Shown piece by piece: positions 1-8,321 of a DNA stretch of 15,749 nt. Every line of letters begins with the position of its first letter. Position 1 is the stretch's first letter. Under the pieces are notes generated by a model. The model saw nothing but the letters and a program-made list of their open reading frames with translations. It made no database searches and was not told the origin of the DNA. Both the position numbers and the translations under genes were made by a program. Origin of the DNA: a bacterium (lineage in GTDB: Bacteria > Patescibacteriota > Minisyncoccia > UBA6257 > 02-FULL-45-10c); assembly GCA_021799965.1 (NCBI GenBank), contig JAJYZL010000004.1, forward strand, positions 1 through 15,749. Reading direction: 5' to 3'.

Positions 1-555
1 TCGATTATTAATTCTGAATTTGAAAAAGAAACAGCCGAAACCTTATTTTTATCTCCGATGTCGCTCAAGGATTTTATATTCGGGAAACTTTTGGCATCCT
101 TATCGCTCTGGGCGGCTGTGTTTGTGGTTGCTGTGCCGTATATTATCGTAGCTGCGAGCGGAACAAATCTTGCTTTGCCGTTTTTATTGTTTACTATAAT
201 TCTCGGGACATTGGGCATAGTTGGTTTTATAGGAATAATTTTTACCATATCTTTGCTATACCGGTCAGCTAAAAATACGCTAACTACTTCACTTATTTTG
301 CTTTTGATTTTTTCTGTTCCAGCGTTTTTTTCTTCAACTCTGAAAAATAATACTGCGGCAATATGGTTCGGCAAAATCAATCCGGTAGATAATATTTTTT
401 CATCTTTGGACAATGTTTTGGTGGACTATCATACATCAATAGCGCAGAATCTTAATTTTATTATTCCGTTGCTATTATTTTGTATTGCCAGTTTGACGGC
501 GCTGTGGATTGTTTCCGGTGTTTTCAAAAAACAAGGAGTGATTAAATCTAACTAA
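1..555 (+). CDS. ABC-2 type transporter permease, C-terminal part (5' end outside window)
   Basis: The reading frame is open from base 1, so the ATG at position 58 is internal and the gene begins before the window. The 184 visible residues start with a charged stretch and then TLFLSPMSLKDFIFGKLLAS, which resembles the coupling-helix and 'gene-fusion' loop of ABC-2 permeases of the NosY/YhaP type (TLE-LLxSP-x-GK). Four hydrophobic segments follow, at about visible residues 30-53, 58-86, 95-116 and 152-176. This is the usual C-terminal half of the family. The partner ATPase was not seen and probably lies upstream. One base separates it from the next gene, so the two are probably cotranscribed. 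The substrate cannot be told. The family call is fairly sure and rests on motif and topology only. Confidence 0.8.
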   Translation, partial: SIINSEFEKETAETLFLSPMSLKDFIFGKLLASLSLWAAVFVVAVPYIIVAASGTNLALPFLLFTIILGTLGIVGFIGIIFTISLLYRSAKNTLTTSLILLLIFSVPAFFSSTLKNNTAAIWFGKINPVDNIFSSLDNVLVDYHTSIAQNLNFIIPLLLFCIASLTALWIVSGVFKKQGVIKSN

Positions 556-556
556 A

Positions 557-1093
557 ATGATGAAATTATATACTATTTTAATATCGGCGCTCACCGTGCT
601 TTTATCGGTTAATTTCGCCTCGGCGGCCACAAGTAATTCGCTTTCATTTCGTATTCTTTCTTCAAGCAGTTTGAGCGGAACAGCCGGAGACTTTGTTACT
701 GTACAAAGCCAGATTACCAATAGCAGCGATAAATCAATTTCTGGCGTCACCACATATCTTTCTTTGGTTGACACCGGAAATAAGCTGCCGGTTGATTTAG
801 AGGACTGGAGTGCGGAAAAAGGGTTATTTATCGGCACCATATCCGCCGGACAAACTTTGCCACTTAATTGGAAAATACATTTTGTGAAGGCCGGCGAATA
901 TTCACTGATCGTTATTGCCGAAACAGCTGGCAGTAGTTACCCTCAGACGAGCGGTATTGTTAATTTTTCCGTGGCGCCAAAACAAAATCTTAACCCCGGC
1001 AAAGTTTTACCGGCGGCTCTGCTAACTCCCATTATTATTTTATGCATAATGGTTTTATTGACCTACAGAAGAAATTCCAAATTATCGGAATAA
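557..1093 (+). CDS. Secreted, C-terminally anchored beta-rich protein linked to ABC transporter
   Basis: The product has 178 residues. It starts with a clear signal peptide (MKLYTILISALTVLLSVNFASA, likely cut after the ASA near residue 23). An extracytoplasmic domain at about 24-145 is rich in beta-strand patterns with phrases such as VQSQITNSSDKSISGV and an LNWKIHFVKAGEYSL-like stretch, as in CARDB/NEW3 (NPCBM-associated) Ig-like domains. One transmembrane helix lies at about 150-168, followed by a short basic tail (YRRNSK). The mature domain would therefore sit outside, tethered to the membrane. It starts two bases after the permease stop, and proteins of this shape often accompany ABC-2 exporters. 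The second ATG (560) is an equally possible start. The exact domain family is an inference; the role is unknown. Confidence 0.72.
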   Translation: MMKLYTILISALTVLLSVNFASAATSNSLSFRILSSSSLSGTAGDFVTVQSQITNSSDKSISGVTTYLSLVDTGNKLPVDLEDWSAEKGLFIGTISAGQTLPLNWKIHFVKAGEYSLIVIAETAGSSYPQTSGIVNFSVAPKQNLNPGKVLPAALLTPIIILCIMVLLTYRRNSKLSE

Positions 1094-1139
1094 TCAAACT
1101 TTATTAAAAATCATTTTTAATTTATTATTAAATAATTTT

Positions 1140-2399
1140 ATGAGTGCTATAGAAAAAGGAAATTCAAATTTATTTATTCGGCGCATGTTAAATAAAGTTC
1201 CGGAAATCACTCTTTGGTTTTGGTTTATTAAAGTAATGTGTACGACTGTCGGCGAAACAGCGGCCGATTTTTTGAATGTCAATCTTAACTTCGGCTTGAC
1301 TGGAACTTCTATCGTGACCGGTATTCTGCTCATTATTGCGCTTATATTCCAATTCAGAGCAAAGAAATATATACCGATTACTTATTGGCTCACAGTTATG
1401 TTTATCAGCGTTTTTGGAACGTTGGTGACTGATAATCTTACCGACAAGATTGGCGTGCCGCTTGAGACCAGCACTATTATTTTTAGCATCCTTTTGGCTA
1501 GTACTTTTCTTGTTTGGTATTTCTATGAAAAGACTCTTTCCATACATTCTATTTTCACCACGCGGAGAGAATCGTTTTATTGGCTATCTATTCTATTTAC
1601 CTTTGCTTTAGGTACGGCTGCCGGAGATCTAATGGCCGAAGGACTGGCGCTCGGCTACGCGACAACCGGTTTTATCATCGCTGGACTTATAGCGCTTTTC
1701 GCGCTTGGCTGGAAACTCAAGATGAACCACGTTCTTTCATTCTGGATGATTTATATTTTGACTAGGCCGCTTGGCGCCTCTATCGGTGATTTTCTTTCCC
1801 AGCCGCATAAATACGGCGGCCTGGGACTTGGCGCGACTGTTACCAGCTTCATCTTTGTCGGCGGAATTCTGGGAATCGTAACCTATCTTTCACTCACTAA
1901 GAGAGATGTTATCGAAAAAGAACCAAAAGAAGAGATTAAAGAAGAAATCAAAGAGGATGCGACGAGGGGCGGTCTATGGCAAACAGCTATCGTTGTCGCT
2001 TCGCTTGTTATTGTTGGAATAATCGGCTACCATGTCCGCCAATCTGCCTTGCAGACTCCGATGACAGATATGACAAACACATCGGGGTCGGTCAGTGCGA
2101 CAACCGGCGCGTCTACTCCAGAGCAGACTTCACCCCTCGGCGATCTTTCTTCGTTCCGGACTATCACGCAAGATACCCTGAATCTTTTGAATTCTGGTAA
2201 TCAGTCTGGCGCTACTACTCGCATCGGCGATTTGGAATATGAGTGGGATAACGCGCAGGCCAGATTGAAGCCGAAAAATCCTGTAACATGGAGTATGATT
2301 GATGGTAAAATTGATACAGTGCTTAGGGAACTTCGCGCGATCCATCCGGATGTGGCGAGCGAAAAATCCGCGCTTCAAGCACTATTAGCAGCGCTTTAA
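1140..2399 (+). CDS. DUF347-repeat (COG4705-like) membrane protein fused to an extracytoplasmic helical domain
   Basis: The 419-residue product has four internal repeats of two transmembrane helices each. Each carries a G-x4-D type motif: GETAADF (38-44), GTLVTDN (93-99), GTAAGDL (158-164) and GASIGDF (212-218). This matches the DUF347 architecture, in which four repeats make the whole protein of about 250 residues. Here a strongly charged, Glu/Lys-rich cytoplasmic linker (256-275) is followed by a ninth helix (281-298), a Ser/Thr/Gly-rich spacer and a C-terminal helical domain (about 335-419; DLEYEWDNAQARLKPKNP). With eight helices before it and positive charges inside, the added domain should lie outside the membrane. 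The intramembrane Asp residues suggest ion or small-molecule transport, which is inference. No Shine-Dalgarno sequence is visible. It lies 46 bases after the previous gene, in the same direction. Confidence 0.78.
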   Translation: MSAIEKGNSNLFIRRMLNKVPEITLWFWFIKVMCTTVGETAADFLNVNLNFGLTGTSIVTGILLIIALIFQFRAKKYIPITYWLTVMFISVFGTLVTDNLTDKIGVPLETSTIIFSILLASTFLVWYFYEKTLSIHSIFTTRRESFYWLSILFTFALGTAAGDLMAEGLALGYATTGFIIAGLIALFALGWKLKMNHVLSFWMIYILTRPLGASIGDFLSQPHKYGGLGLGATVTSFIFVGGILGIVTYLSLTKRDVIEKEPKEEIKEEIKEDATRGGLWQTAIVVASLVIVGIIGYHVRQSALQTPMTDMTNTSGSVSATTGASTPEQTSPLGDLSSFRTITQDTLNLLNSGNQSGATTRIGDLEYEWDNAQARLKPKNPVTWSMIDGKIDTVLRELRAIHPDVASEKSALQALLAAL

Positions 2400-2431
2400 T
2401 ATTTTCTAGTATTTATTTGTAAATATCTTTT

Positions 2432-3028
2432 ATGACCATATCCAGAAAAAATAAATTATTAAAAATCTTTTTAATAGCATTCTTTGCTTTTATTATTTTT
2501 GTGTTATTTTATCATTCGGGATTTTCTTATGTCAGAAAACCGGTTCCTATGCCCACGGAAATTAATTTAAACTTTTTGACTCAAATTAATGATTGTTTTA
2601 TTCCTGTAGCGGCAGTTTATGGATACACCCTGCGCATTACTACCGGATTCCGTTCAACAACGACGCAGGAATTGTTATACCAGCAAGGCAGAACTATTAA
2701 CGGACATATTATTACCGAAGCCGAAGCGGGAAAAAGCATACATAATTATGGCTATGCGGTAGATGTAGTGGACAGATGGAGGGGATATAATATTAACTGG
2801 GATAAGTTGGTAAAGATAGGTAATTATTGCGGACTTGAATCGGGAGGCGAGGGCGATCTTCCTCACTTTGAAGAGAGGAGCGGCCTGACGACTGCTGATT
2901 TTGCTGCCGGATTAAGACCGCCTCTTCTGACCCTACCTTGTCCGATTATGGCCGATCGCGCAAGCGCCACATCTACGCACTCCTTAACACTAAAAGATTT
3001 AAATAATTGCGGAGCTCCTAAATTTTAA
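2432..3028 (+). CDS. Membrane-anchored M15-family peptidase (VanY / D-Ala-D-Ala carboxypeptidase-like)
   Basis: The 198-residue product has a basic N-terminus and one membrane anchor (about 9-27), then a catalytic domain outside the membrane. The M15 signatures are intact: ITTGFRS (69-75), then SIHNYGYAVDVVD (102-114) giving zinc ligands H104 and D111, then the GDLPHFE motif (141-147) giving H145 and the likely catalytic E142-equivalent region. The family hydrolyses D,D- or L,D-peptide bonds in peptidoglycan stems. The spacing and the DLPHFE ending are closest to the M15C (L-Ala-D-Glu peptidase/endolysin-like) branch. The anchor argues for a cell-wall remodelling enzyme of the host, not a phage lysin. 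The C-terminal 40 residues extend past the core and are unassigned. It lies 32 bases after the DUF347 gene. The fold is confident; the exact bond cut is not determined. Confidence 0.85.
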   Translation: MTISRKNKLLKIFLIAFFAFIIFVLFYHSGFSYVRKPVPMPTEINLNFLTQINDCFIPVAAVYGYTLRITTGFRSTTTQELLYQQGRTINGHIITEAEAGKSIHNYGYAVDVVDRWRGYNINWDKLVKIGNYCGLESGGEGDLPHFEERSGLTTADFAAGLRPPLLTLPCPIMADRASATSTHSLTLKDLNNCGAPKF

Positions 3029-3050
3029 TAATATAAAAATATAAAATAAT

Positions 3051-4082
3051 ATGACTTATCTCAAAAACAATTCTAATTATTCGGTAAGAAAAAGGGGATT
3101 TTCGCAACTGCTCGTTCTTGGATCAATTACGATTGGGGTAATATTGTTGGGCGTAGCCAGCCTTTATTTTTTACCGGGCAGCTCCAGCAATATTGATTCG
3201 GGAGCCAGCGCTCAAGGAAAGACAATTTCCAAAGATAACGGACAGTATATTTCTTTAACAAATGTTGCTTCTACTTCTCCGATGGTTGATAGTGCCAAAC
3301 ATTTAAGTCGGGTGCCGATTAATAATGAATCTGATTATTTAAAATGGATGACGGCGAATCTGCCGGAAACCAAAGACTATTTGACGGCAAAATGGGCCCG
3401 GTCTCAAGCTATAATATCAAATCATGATGCTTCCGACCCCAGGGTTATAGCCGCTTTTTTACTTGCTCCTCGTGAAGATTTTTTCCAGGCAAGCGGTCCG
3501 TCTCAGGCTTATGCTAAGCCCGCTGTTCCAATAGGCTATGGTCAGACAATTTCTGGACCTCATTTGGTATCCAGAATGACTCAGGCTATAGATCCCAAAC
3601 CGGATCAAAAAGTGCTGGAAATCGGAACCGGCTCCGGCTATCAATCGTCTGTGCTTGCAGAACTTTCCAATCACGTATACACAATTGAGATCGTTCCAGA
3701 GCTTGCCCAAAAAGCCGACGAAGCATATAAAAAACTATCAAAGTATTATCCTGAATACGGCAATATTAAGCGTAAAAATGCTGATGGATATTACGGATGG
3801 GCGGAGTATGCGCCTTTTGATCGGATTATTGTAACCACCGGAATAGATCATATTCCGCCGGATTTGCTTAAGCAGCTTGCCCCGGGCGGCATAATGGTTA
3901 TTCCCGTCGGTCCGCCGTCCGGTCAGACAGTTCTTAAAATTACAAAAAAAGTTTTAGCGGACGGCTCAGTCACTTTTACGCGCGAAGATATTTATAATGG
4001 CAAAAAAGTTATATTTGTGCCGTTTACTGCCGGTAATGGTGCGATTCATTCCACTGCATCCGATAATGTTCAGGCTCAATGA
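3051..4082 (+). CDS. Protein-L-isoaspartate O-methyltransferase homologue with N-terminal membrane anchor
   Basis: The 343-residue product has a C-terminal PCMT domain (about 120-330). The family signature around the active-site Thr is present (PIGYGQTISGPHLV, 160-173), as is SAM-binding motif I (VLEIGTGSGYQSS, 188-200) and a later motif with FDRIIVTTG. The enzyme family methylates L-isoaspartyl residues in aged proteins using SAM in the cytosol. Here a basic, prepilin-like N-terminus (RKRGFSQLLVLG, 13-24) leads into one transmembrane helix (about 17-40) and a Ser/Gly-rich linker. Lysine and arginine before the helix predict N-in, with the enzyme outside, where no SAM is expected. Its stop overlaps the next start (ATGA), so the two products are translationally coupled. 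The fold is certain; activity and side of the membrane are open. Confidence 0.88.
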   Translation: MTYLKNNSNYSVRKRGFSQLLVLGSITIGVILLGVASLYFLPGSSSNIDSGASAQGKTISKDNGQYISLTNVASTSPMVDSAKHLSRVPINNESDYLKWMTANLPETKDYLTAKWARSQAIISNHDASDPRVIAAFLLAPREDFFQASGPSQAYAKPAVPIGYGQTISGPHLVSRMTQAIDPKPDQKVLEIGTGSGYQSSVLAELSNHVYTIEIVPELAQKADEAYKKLSKYYPEYGNIKRKNADGYYGWAEYAPFDRIIVTTGIDHIPPDLLKQLAPGGIMVIPVGPPSGQTVLKITKKVLADGSVTFTREDIYNGKKVIFVPFTAGNGAIHSTASDNVQAQ

Positions 4083-6589
4083 ATAAAACCCCTCTTCATT
4101 ATAGGTTGTTAGCGCTTTTTATTGTCTCGGCTGTATTAATCGCTTATGAATTGGCAGTTATGCGTACCTTTGCCGTGGGCAGTTGGTCAAATTTTGGTTC
4201 AATGGTAATCAGCATTGCTTTGTTAGGAATCGGCTTGGCTGGTACGCTGATGACATTTTTTAATGAACGCATTAGACAAAATGCGTCTCCCTGGATTAAA
4301 TTTTCAGTTTTATTGCTTGGTCCGGCCATGGCGATTTCTCACGTAGTGTCGCAGTATGTTCCGTTCAATCCCGTAATGATCAGCGTGGATTGGATTCAGA
4401 TAATCTGGGTCAGTTTATATTATGTGATTTATATGGTTCCGTTTTTTATCGGAGCCATTTTTGTCGGTGCGGTATTTATTGAATTGCAGGAATCAATGTA
4501 CAAAGTTTATTTTTGGAATATGGCCGGTTCCGGTTTGGGAGGTATTATCATTTTGGCGCTTATGTACTTATTGCCTCCGGATAGGCTGATTGAGCCGCTC
4601 GTTATAATATCCGCTTTGGCATCGCTATTATGTTTTGTGCGGTTTGATTTGAAGGATAATCAATTTTATATGCCCCTGGTTCCATCCATAGCCATTGTAA
4701 TTATTATGATCGCATCTATGGGCATCATCGCTGTTAATGGCCAAGTAAAAATTTCTGAATTTAAGCCAATAAGTTATGCGCGTCAGTTTGCCGATGCGAA
4801 ACTGGTTTACCATTCTTACGGGCCAACAGGGGAATACCACGTTTATCAAAGTTCTTATTTTCATTTTGCGCCCGGCTTAAGCGATAACGCCAGCGTGAAT
4901 GTAAAGTCTATGCCGGAAAATGCCTTTCTCGGTCTTTATGTTGACGGTCAGGGTCCGACTGGCATTATGCGCAAGTTAAATCCGGACGAAGAGACTTATA
5001 TGGATTATTTGCCGATGGCTGCGCCGTATTTGCTATACAAAAATCCTGATGTTTTTTTGATAAAACTAGGCGGCGGTATCGGAGTTTCCAGCGCGCTCTA
5101 CCATGGAGCTAAATCTGTATCAATTGCGGAGCCCGATGCAACGCTCATTCATATTCTCAAAGATGTTCCATTTTTCCGAGAATATACAGGAAACGTTTTT
5201 AACAATCCGCTAGTGCATATTTACAACACTGAGCCGAGAGCTTTTGCGGCCAGTACAAATCAACATTTTGATTTGGCTGAAATCGGCTTGATTGATTCCG
5301 TGGGTCTTTCTGAGACGGGCGGATATCAATTGGATGAAAATTATACTTACACAGCCGAAGGAATTGCCGGCTACCTTGGAACTTTGAAACCGGACGGCGT
5401 TCTTTCTATTACAGTTTGGAATAAGCTAGATCCTCCGCGCAACGTTCCTAAATTATTAACTACGGTTATAAACGGACTAGAATTGCATGGCGTCAAAAAT
5501 CCGGACAAACACGTATTTGCTTTTGGTTCGCTGCTTTCCACCGCTACTATTTTGGTGAAGAATTCTGAATTTACTCCGTCAGATCTGCAGACTTTGAAGC
5601 AATTTCTTATCAAGACTTCGTTTGACCCGTATTATTATCCTGGTATGCCGGATCCCGGGAAAAATTTTGATGCTATTTTAAATAGCTATGCAAATGAATT
5701 TCAGCCTCAAGCAGCATCTGTTTCCGTAGGCACTGCTCCGCAGGATATGTATTACTACACAATGGATTGGCTGTTAAACGGCAAGGCCGATAAATTATAT
5801 AAAGGCTATCTGTTCAATATTTTGCCAGCCACGGATGATAGGCCTTATTACACCGGATACGTTAAGCCGTCGACTATTCCGCTTGTTATTAACAATATGC
5901 AAAATTTGTCGGAAGAGTGGGGATATATATTTGAAGTTTATACACTCATTCTTTCTATTTTATTTGGAGCGCTTATTGTTTTTATTCCGCTGATCGGCAG
6001 GCGTCGCGAATTATTCAGCCGCGGCAAGGGGACTGCTAGAGTTATTATTTATTATTCGGCGATAGGTATCGGCTATATGCTGGTGGAGATTTATCTGATT
6101 CAGCGGCTGGTATTTTTCCTAGCTAATCCCACTTTTTCAAATACTATCGTAATTACGGCTATGCTGGTGATTTCCGGCATAGGCGCTTTGTTTGCCGGGC
6201 GTTACAGCGGCGATAAGCGCCGACTTATTACTTACTCCGTTGTTGGCATTGCGGCGACAATGATTTTTTATATTGCTTTTTTGCCGCATGTTGTTGACGC
6301 TTTGCTGGGTAATTCTTTATTATTTAAGGCATTTTTGGCCGTTGTTTTTATCGCACCAAGCGCATTTTTTCTGGGCATGCCGTTTCCCACCGGACTGGCC
6401 TTGCTTTCTAAAAATCGGAACGGGCTTATACCTTGGGCATGGGGTATGAATGGTGCATTTTCGGTAACTGGCGCTGCACTGGCACGTCTTGTTTCAATTT
6501 CTTGGGGATTTTCTGTAGTATTGGCCGCGGTTATTGCTTTATACTTTGTAGCCTATCTGACATTTTCTGGTAATCAAAATTTAGAATAA
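4079..6589 (+). CDS. Large multi-pass membrane protein with central spermidine-synthase-like domain
   Basis: The 836-residue product has about seven N-terminal transmembrane helices (8-220), a soluble domain (about 225-605) and about six C-terminal helices (610-836). The soluble part resembles polyamine aminopropyltransferases (SpeE): IKLGGGIG (328-335) at the nucleotide-binding loop, IAEPD (349-353), and FDLAEIGLIDS (397-407) in place of the usual D-x-I-x-x-D-x-x-D active site, so it is degenerate. The C-terminal membrane part carries GIGYMLVEIYLIQR and GMPFPTGLALL, typical of membrane 'spermidine synthase-like' proteins. The very basic loop after helix 8 (GRRRELFSRGKG) must be cytoplasmic, which puts the soluble domain outside. 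It overlaps the PCMT gene by 4 bases. It could be a transporter or sensor with an enzyme-like domain and not an aminopropyltransferase. Architecture is confident; function is unknown. Confidence 0.82.
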   Translation: MNKTPLHYRLLALFIVSAVLIAYELAVMRTFAVGSWSNFGSMVISIALLGIGLAGTLMTFFNERIRQNASPWIKFSVLLLGPAMAISHVVSQYVPFNPVMISVDWIQIIWVSLYYVIYMVPFFIGAIFVGAVFIELQESMYKVYFWNMAGSGLGGIIILALMYLLPPDRLIEPLVIISALASLLCFVRFDLKDNQFYMPLVPSIAIVIIMIASMGIIAVNGQVKISEFKPISYARQFADAKLVYHSYGPTGEYHVYQSSYFHFAPGLSDNASVNVKSMPENAFLGLYVDGQGPTGIMRKLNPDEETYMDYLPMAAPYLLYKNPDVFLIKLGGGIGVSSALYHGAKSVSIAEPDATLIHILKDVPFFREYTGNVFNNPLVHIYNTEPRAFAASTNQHFDLAEIGLIDSVGLSETGGYQLDENYTYTAEGIAGYLGTLKPDGVLSITVWNKLDPPRNVPKLLTTVINGLELHGVKNPDKHVFAFGSLLSTATILVKNSEFTPSDLQTLKQFLIKTSFDPYYYPGMPDPGKNFDAILNSYANEFQPQAASVSVGTAPQDMYYYTMDWLLNGKADKLYKGYLFNILPATDDRPYYTGYVKPSTIPLVINNMQNLSEEWGYIFEVYTLILSILFGALIVFIPLIGRRRELFSRGKGTARVIIYYSAIGIGYMLVEIYLIQRLVFFLANPTFSNTIVITAMLVISGIGALFAGRYSGDKRRLITYSVVGIAATMIFYIAFLPHVVDALLGNSLLFKAFLAVVFIAPSAFFLGMPFPTGLALLSKNRNGLIPWAWGMNGAFSVTGAALARLVSISWGFSVVLAAVIALYFVAYLTFSGNQNLE

Positions 6590-6590
6590 C

Positions 6591-6614
6591 AAAAAAATAA
6601 ATTGCACGAATTTA
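6591..6614 (-). terminator. Weak intrinsic terminator after proS
   Basis: Read on the minus strand, TAAATT (6614-6609) pairs with AATTTA (6603-6598) around a CGTGC loop and is followed directly by seven T residues (6597-6591). The stem is only six A-T pairs, so it is weak. The position fits: it lies 38 bases after the proS stop and just past the stop of the convergent gene. Confidence 0.45.
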
Positions 6615-6651
6615 CACTAAATACGATTGCGAACGTTAAGTTGTTTATTTC

Positions 6652-8106
6652 TTAGTAAGATCTTGCAAAAAGCACTCTTTGTTTAGAGGGTTTCCCCGTC
6701 TTTACGCACTTGCCTTTTTCTAATTTTGAATCAAAGGGAATACACCTTATGGTAGCCCCAGTTTCTTCTTTAATTTGGGCTTCAACATCTTTTTCGCCGC
6801 ACCAATGAGCAAGAACAAAATTTCCTTCCTCAATTGCCTTAACAAAGTCATCCCAGCTATCAACTGTTTTTGTTTTTGTTTTTCTGTATTCCAGAGCTTT
6901 ATTATATAAACTTGATTGGATTATGTTCAAAAGCTTTTCAATTTCCTCGGCCACGTTGTTTATGGGTGATTTTATTTTTTCTCCAGTATCGCGTCTAACA
7001 AAAATTAGTGAATTGTTCGCGATATCTTTGGGGCCGATTTCAATGCGAATGGGGACTCCTTTCTTTTCCCATTCATAATATTTCTCTCCCGGCCTTAAAT
7101 CACGAGTATCCGTCTGGGATCTGATATTTTTATCTTTAAGGATCTTATTAATTTCTTCCGCTTTATTTACTACAGTTTCTCTGTCTTTTTCAGATGCAGC
7201 AATGGTGGTAATTATTACTTGGATCGGCGCAATATTTGGAGGCAAAACTAAGCCCTTATCATCACTATGAGTCATGATGAGTCCGCCGATTGTACGTGTG
7301 CTTAACCCCCAGCTGGTTTGCCAGCCATCTTGTTTAACTCCGTTCTTGTCTAGAAAATTTATATCAAAAGCTTTAGAAAAGTTTTGCCCTAGATTATGAG
7401 ATGTGGCAAATTGAAGAGATTTTCCGTCTTGCATCATTGCTTCTACTGTATAAGTACATTTTGCTCCGGCAAATTTTTCTGTTTCAGATTTTACTCCGGT
7501 AATTGTTGGAATCGCCACTGTATTTTCAGCAAAATCTTTATATATTTCCAGCATTTGTCTGGCGCGTCCATCCGCTTCAGCTTCCGTTTCGTGAACGGTG
7601 TGACCTTCTTGCCACAAAAACTCTACCGTTCTTAAAAAAAGACGAGGGCGCATTTCCCATCTAACGACATTTGCCCATTGATTAATAAGAAGGGGCAAGT
7701 CGCGGTATGATCTTATCCATTTCGAAAAAACATCATACATAATAGTTTCTGATGTTGGACGAACGACAAGCGGCTCTTCAAGTTTTTTTCCACCGGCGTG
7801 CGTAACCACTGCTACTTCTGGAGCAAATCCCTCAACATGGTCTTCTTCTTTTTTGAGCAATCTTTCAGGTATGAACATAGGGAAGTACGCATTTTGCACT
7901 CCCGTTTCTTTAAATTTTTTATCAAGAATTTTTTGGGTATTTTCCCATATAGCATAGCCATAAGGTTTTATAACCATGCAGCCTTTTACGGGTCCATATT
8001 CGGCAAGTTCGGCCGCATCTATGATATCTAAATACCACTGAGAATAATTTTCTTTTCGGCTAGTTATCTTTTTCTCTATATTTTTTTCGTTTGTACTATT
8101 AGACAT
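6652..8106 (-). CDS. proS: Prolyl-tRNA synthetase, archaeal/eukaryotic-type (class II, no editing insertion)
   Basis: The product of 484 residues charges tRNA-Pro with proline in the cytosol. It lacks the long bacterial INS editing insertion and has the compact archaeal-type layout: catalytic core (about 20-275), HGTP anticodon-binding domain (about 285-395) and a C-terminal ProRS domain ending in ARSY. Class II motif 2 is visible (FLRTVEFLWQEGHT), and motif 3 (GLSTRTIGGLIMTHSDDKGL). The proline and ATP site residues around VVRPTSETIMY are intact. The C-terminal zinc site looks incomplete: C436 and C467 remain, but the partners expected in C-x4-C and C-x2-C are V441 and T470, though C455 could help. 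The ATG at 8106 has no Shine-Dalgarno sequence. The gene stands alone with its own promoter at 8196-8224 and runs toward the envelope operon. Confidence 0.96.
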   Translation of the reverse strand: MSNSTNEKNIEKKITSRKENYSQWYLDIIDAAELAEYGPVKGCMVIKPYGYAIWENTQKILDKKFKETGVQNAYFPMFIPERLLKKEEDHVEGFAPEVAVVTHAGGKKLEEPLVVRPTSETIMYDVFSKWIRSYRDLPLLINQWANVVRWEMRPRLFLRTVEFLWQEGHTVHETEAEADGRARQMLEIYKDFAENTVAIPTITGVKSETEKFAGAKCTYTVEAMMQDGKSLQFATSHNLGQNFSKAFDINFLDKNGVKQDGWQTSWGLSTRTIGGLIMTHSDDKGLVLPPNIAPIQVIITTIAASEKDRETVVNKAEEINKILKDKNIRSQTDTRDLRPGEKYYEWEKKGVPIRIEIGPKDIANNSLIFVRRDTGEKIKSPINNVAEEIEKLLNIIQSSLYNKALEYRKTKTKTVDSWDDFVKAIEEGNFVLAHWCGEKDVEAQIKEETGATIRCIPFDSKLEKGKCVKTGKPSKQRVLFARSY

Positions 8107-8126
8107 TATTGTTAGTTGGGTTAGAT

Positions 8127-8162
8127 TTATTCGGGGTGTCCGAAGCGCTTCATCGGTTCACC
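8127..8162 (-). promoter_or_regulatory. proS leader: hairpin and 8-codon open frame
   Basis: The roughly 80-base leader of proS holds a possible hairpin (GGTG 8135-8138 with CACC 8159-8162, and CCGA 8140-8143 with TCGG 8153-8156). On the minus strand it also holds a short frame, ATG at 8153-8151 to TAA at 8129-8127, reading MKRFGHPE. An AAGGA lies ten bases before that ATG. The stop is 20 bases before the proS start, which itself has no ribosome site. One proline codon is present. A leader-peptide control is conceivable but unproven; it is not a recognisable T-box. Confidence 0.3.
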
Positions 8163-8195
8163 ATCCTTGACGGGTAAGATTTTTATTGTAATACA

Positions 8196-8224
8196 ATTTT
8201 ATCATTGTTTTATTCCCCAAACAA
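8196..8224 (-). promoter_or_regulatory. Sigma-70-type promoter for proS
   Basis: On the minus strand, -35 TTGTTT (8224-8219) and -10 TAAAAT (8201-8196) are separated by exactly 17 bases. The -10 matches five of six consensus bases. Transcription would start near 8189, about 80 bases before the proS ATG. Confidence 0.6.
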
Positions 8225-8321
8225 GAAACAACCCCATTTCAAGAGTTGTTTATCAACTAATTTGGCTCCGCGGATTGGATAGCATTAGAACCTATTTTGG
8301 GATAGGCCAGTAGTACCTTTA

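Noticed and set aside
475..840. Minus-strand frame of 121 codons
   Set aside because: Lies across two real plus-strand genes with signal peptide and membrane segments.
8131..8180. tRNA-like start CGGGGTGTCC
   Set aside because: No matching acceptor 3' strand, no anticodon arm and no T-arm can be formed; explained better by the proS leader hairpin.
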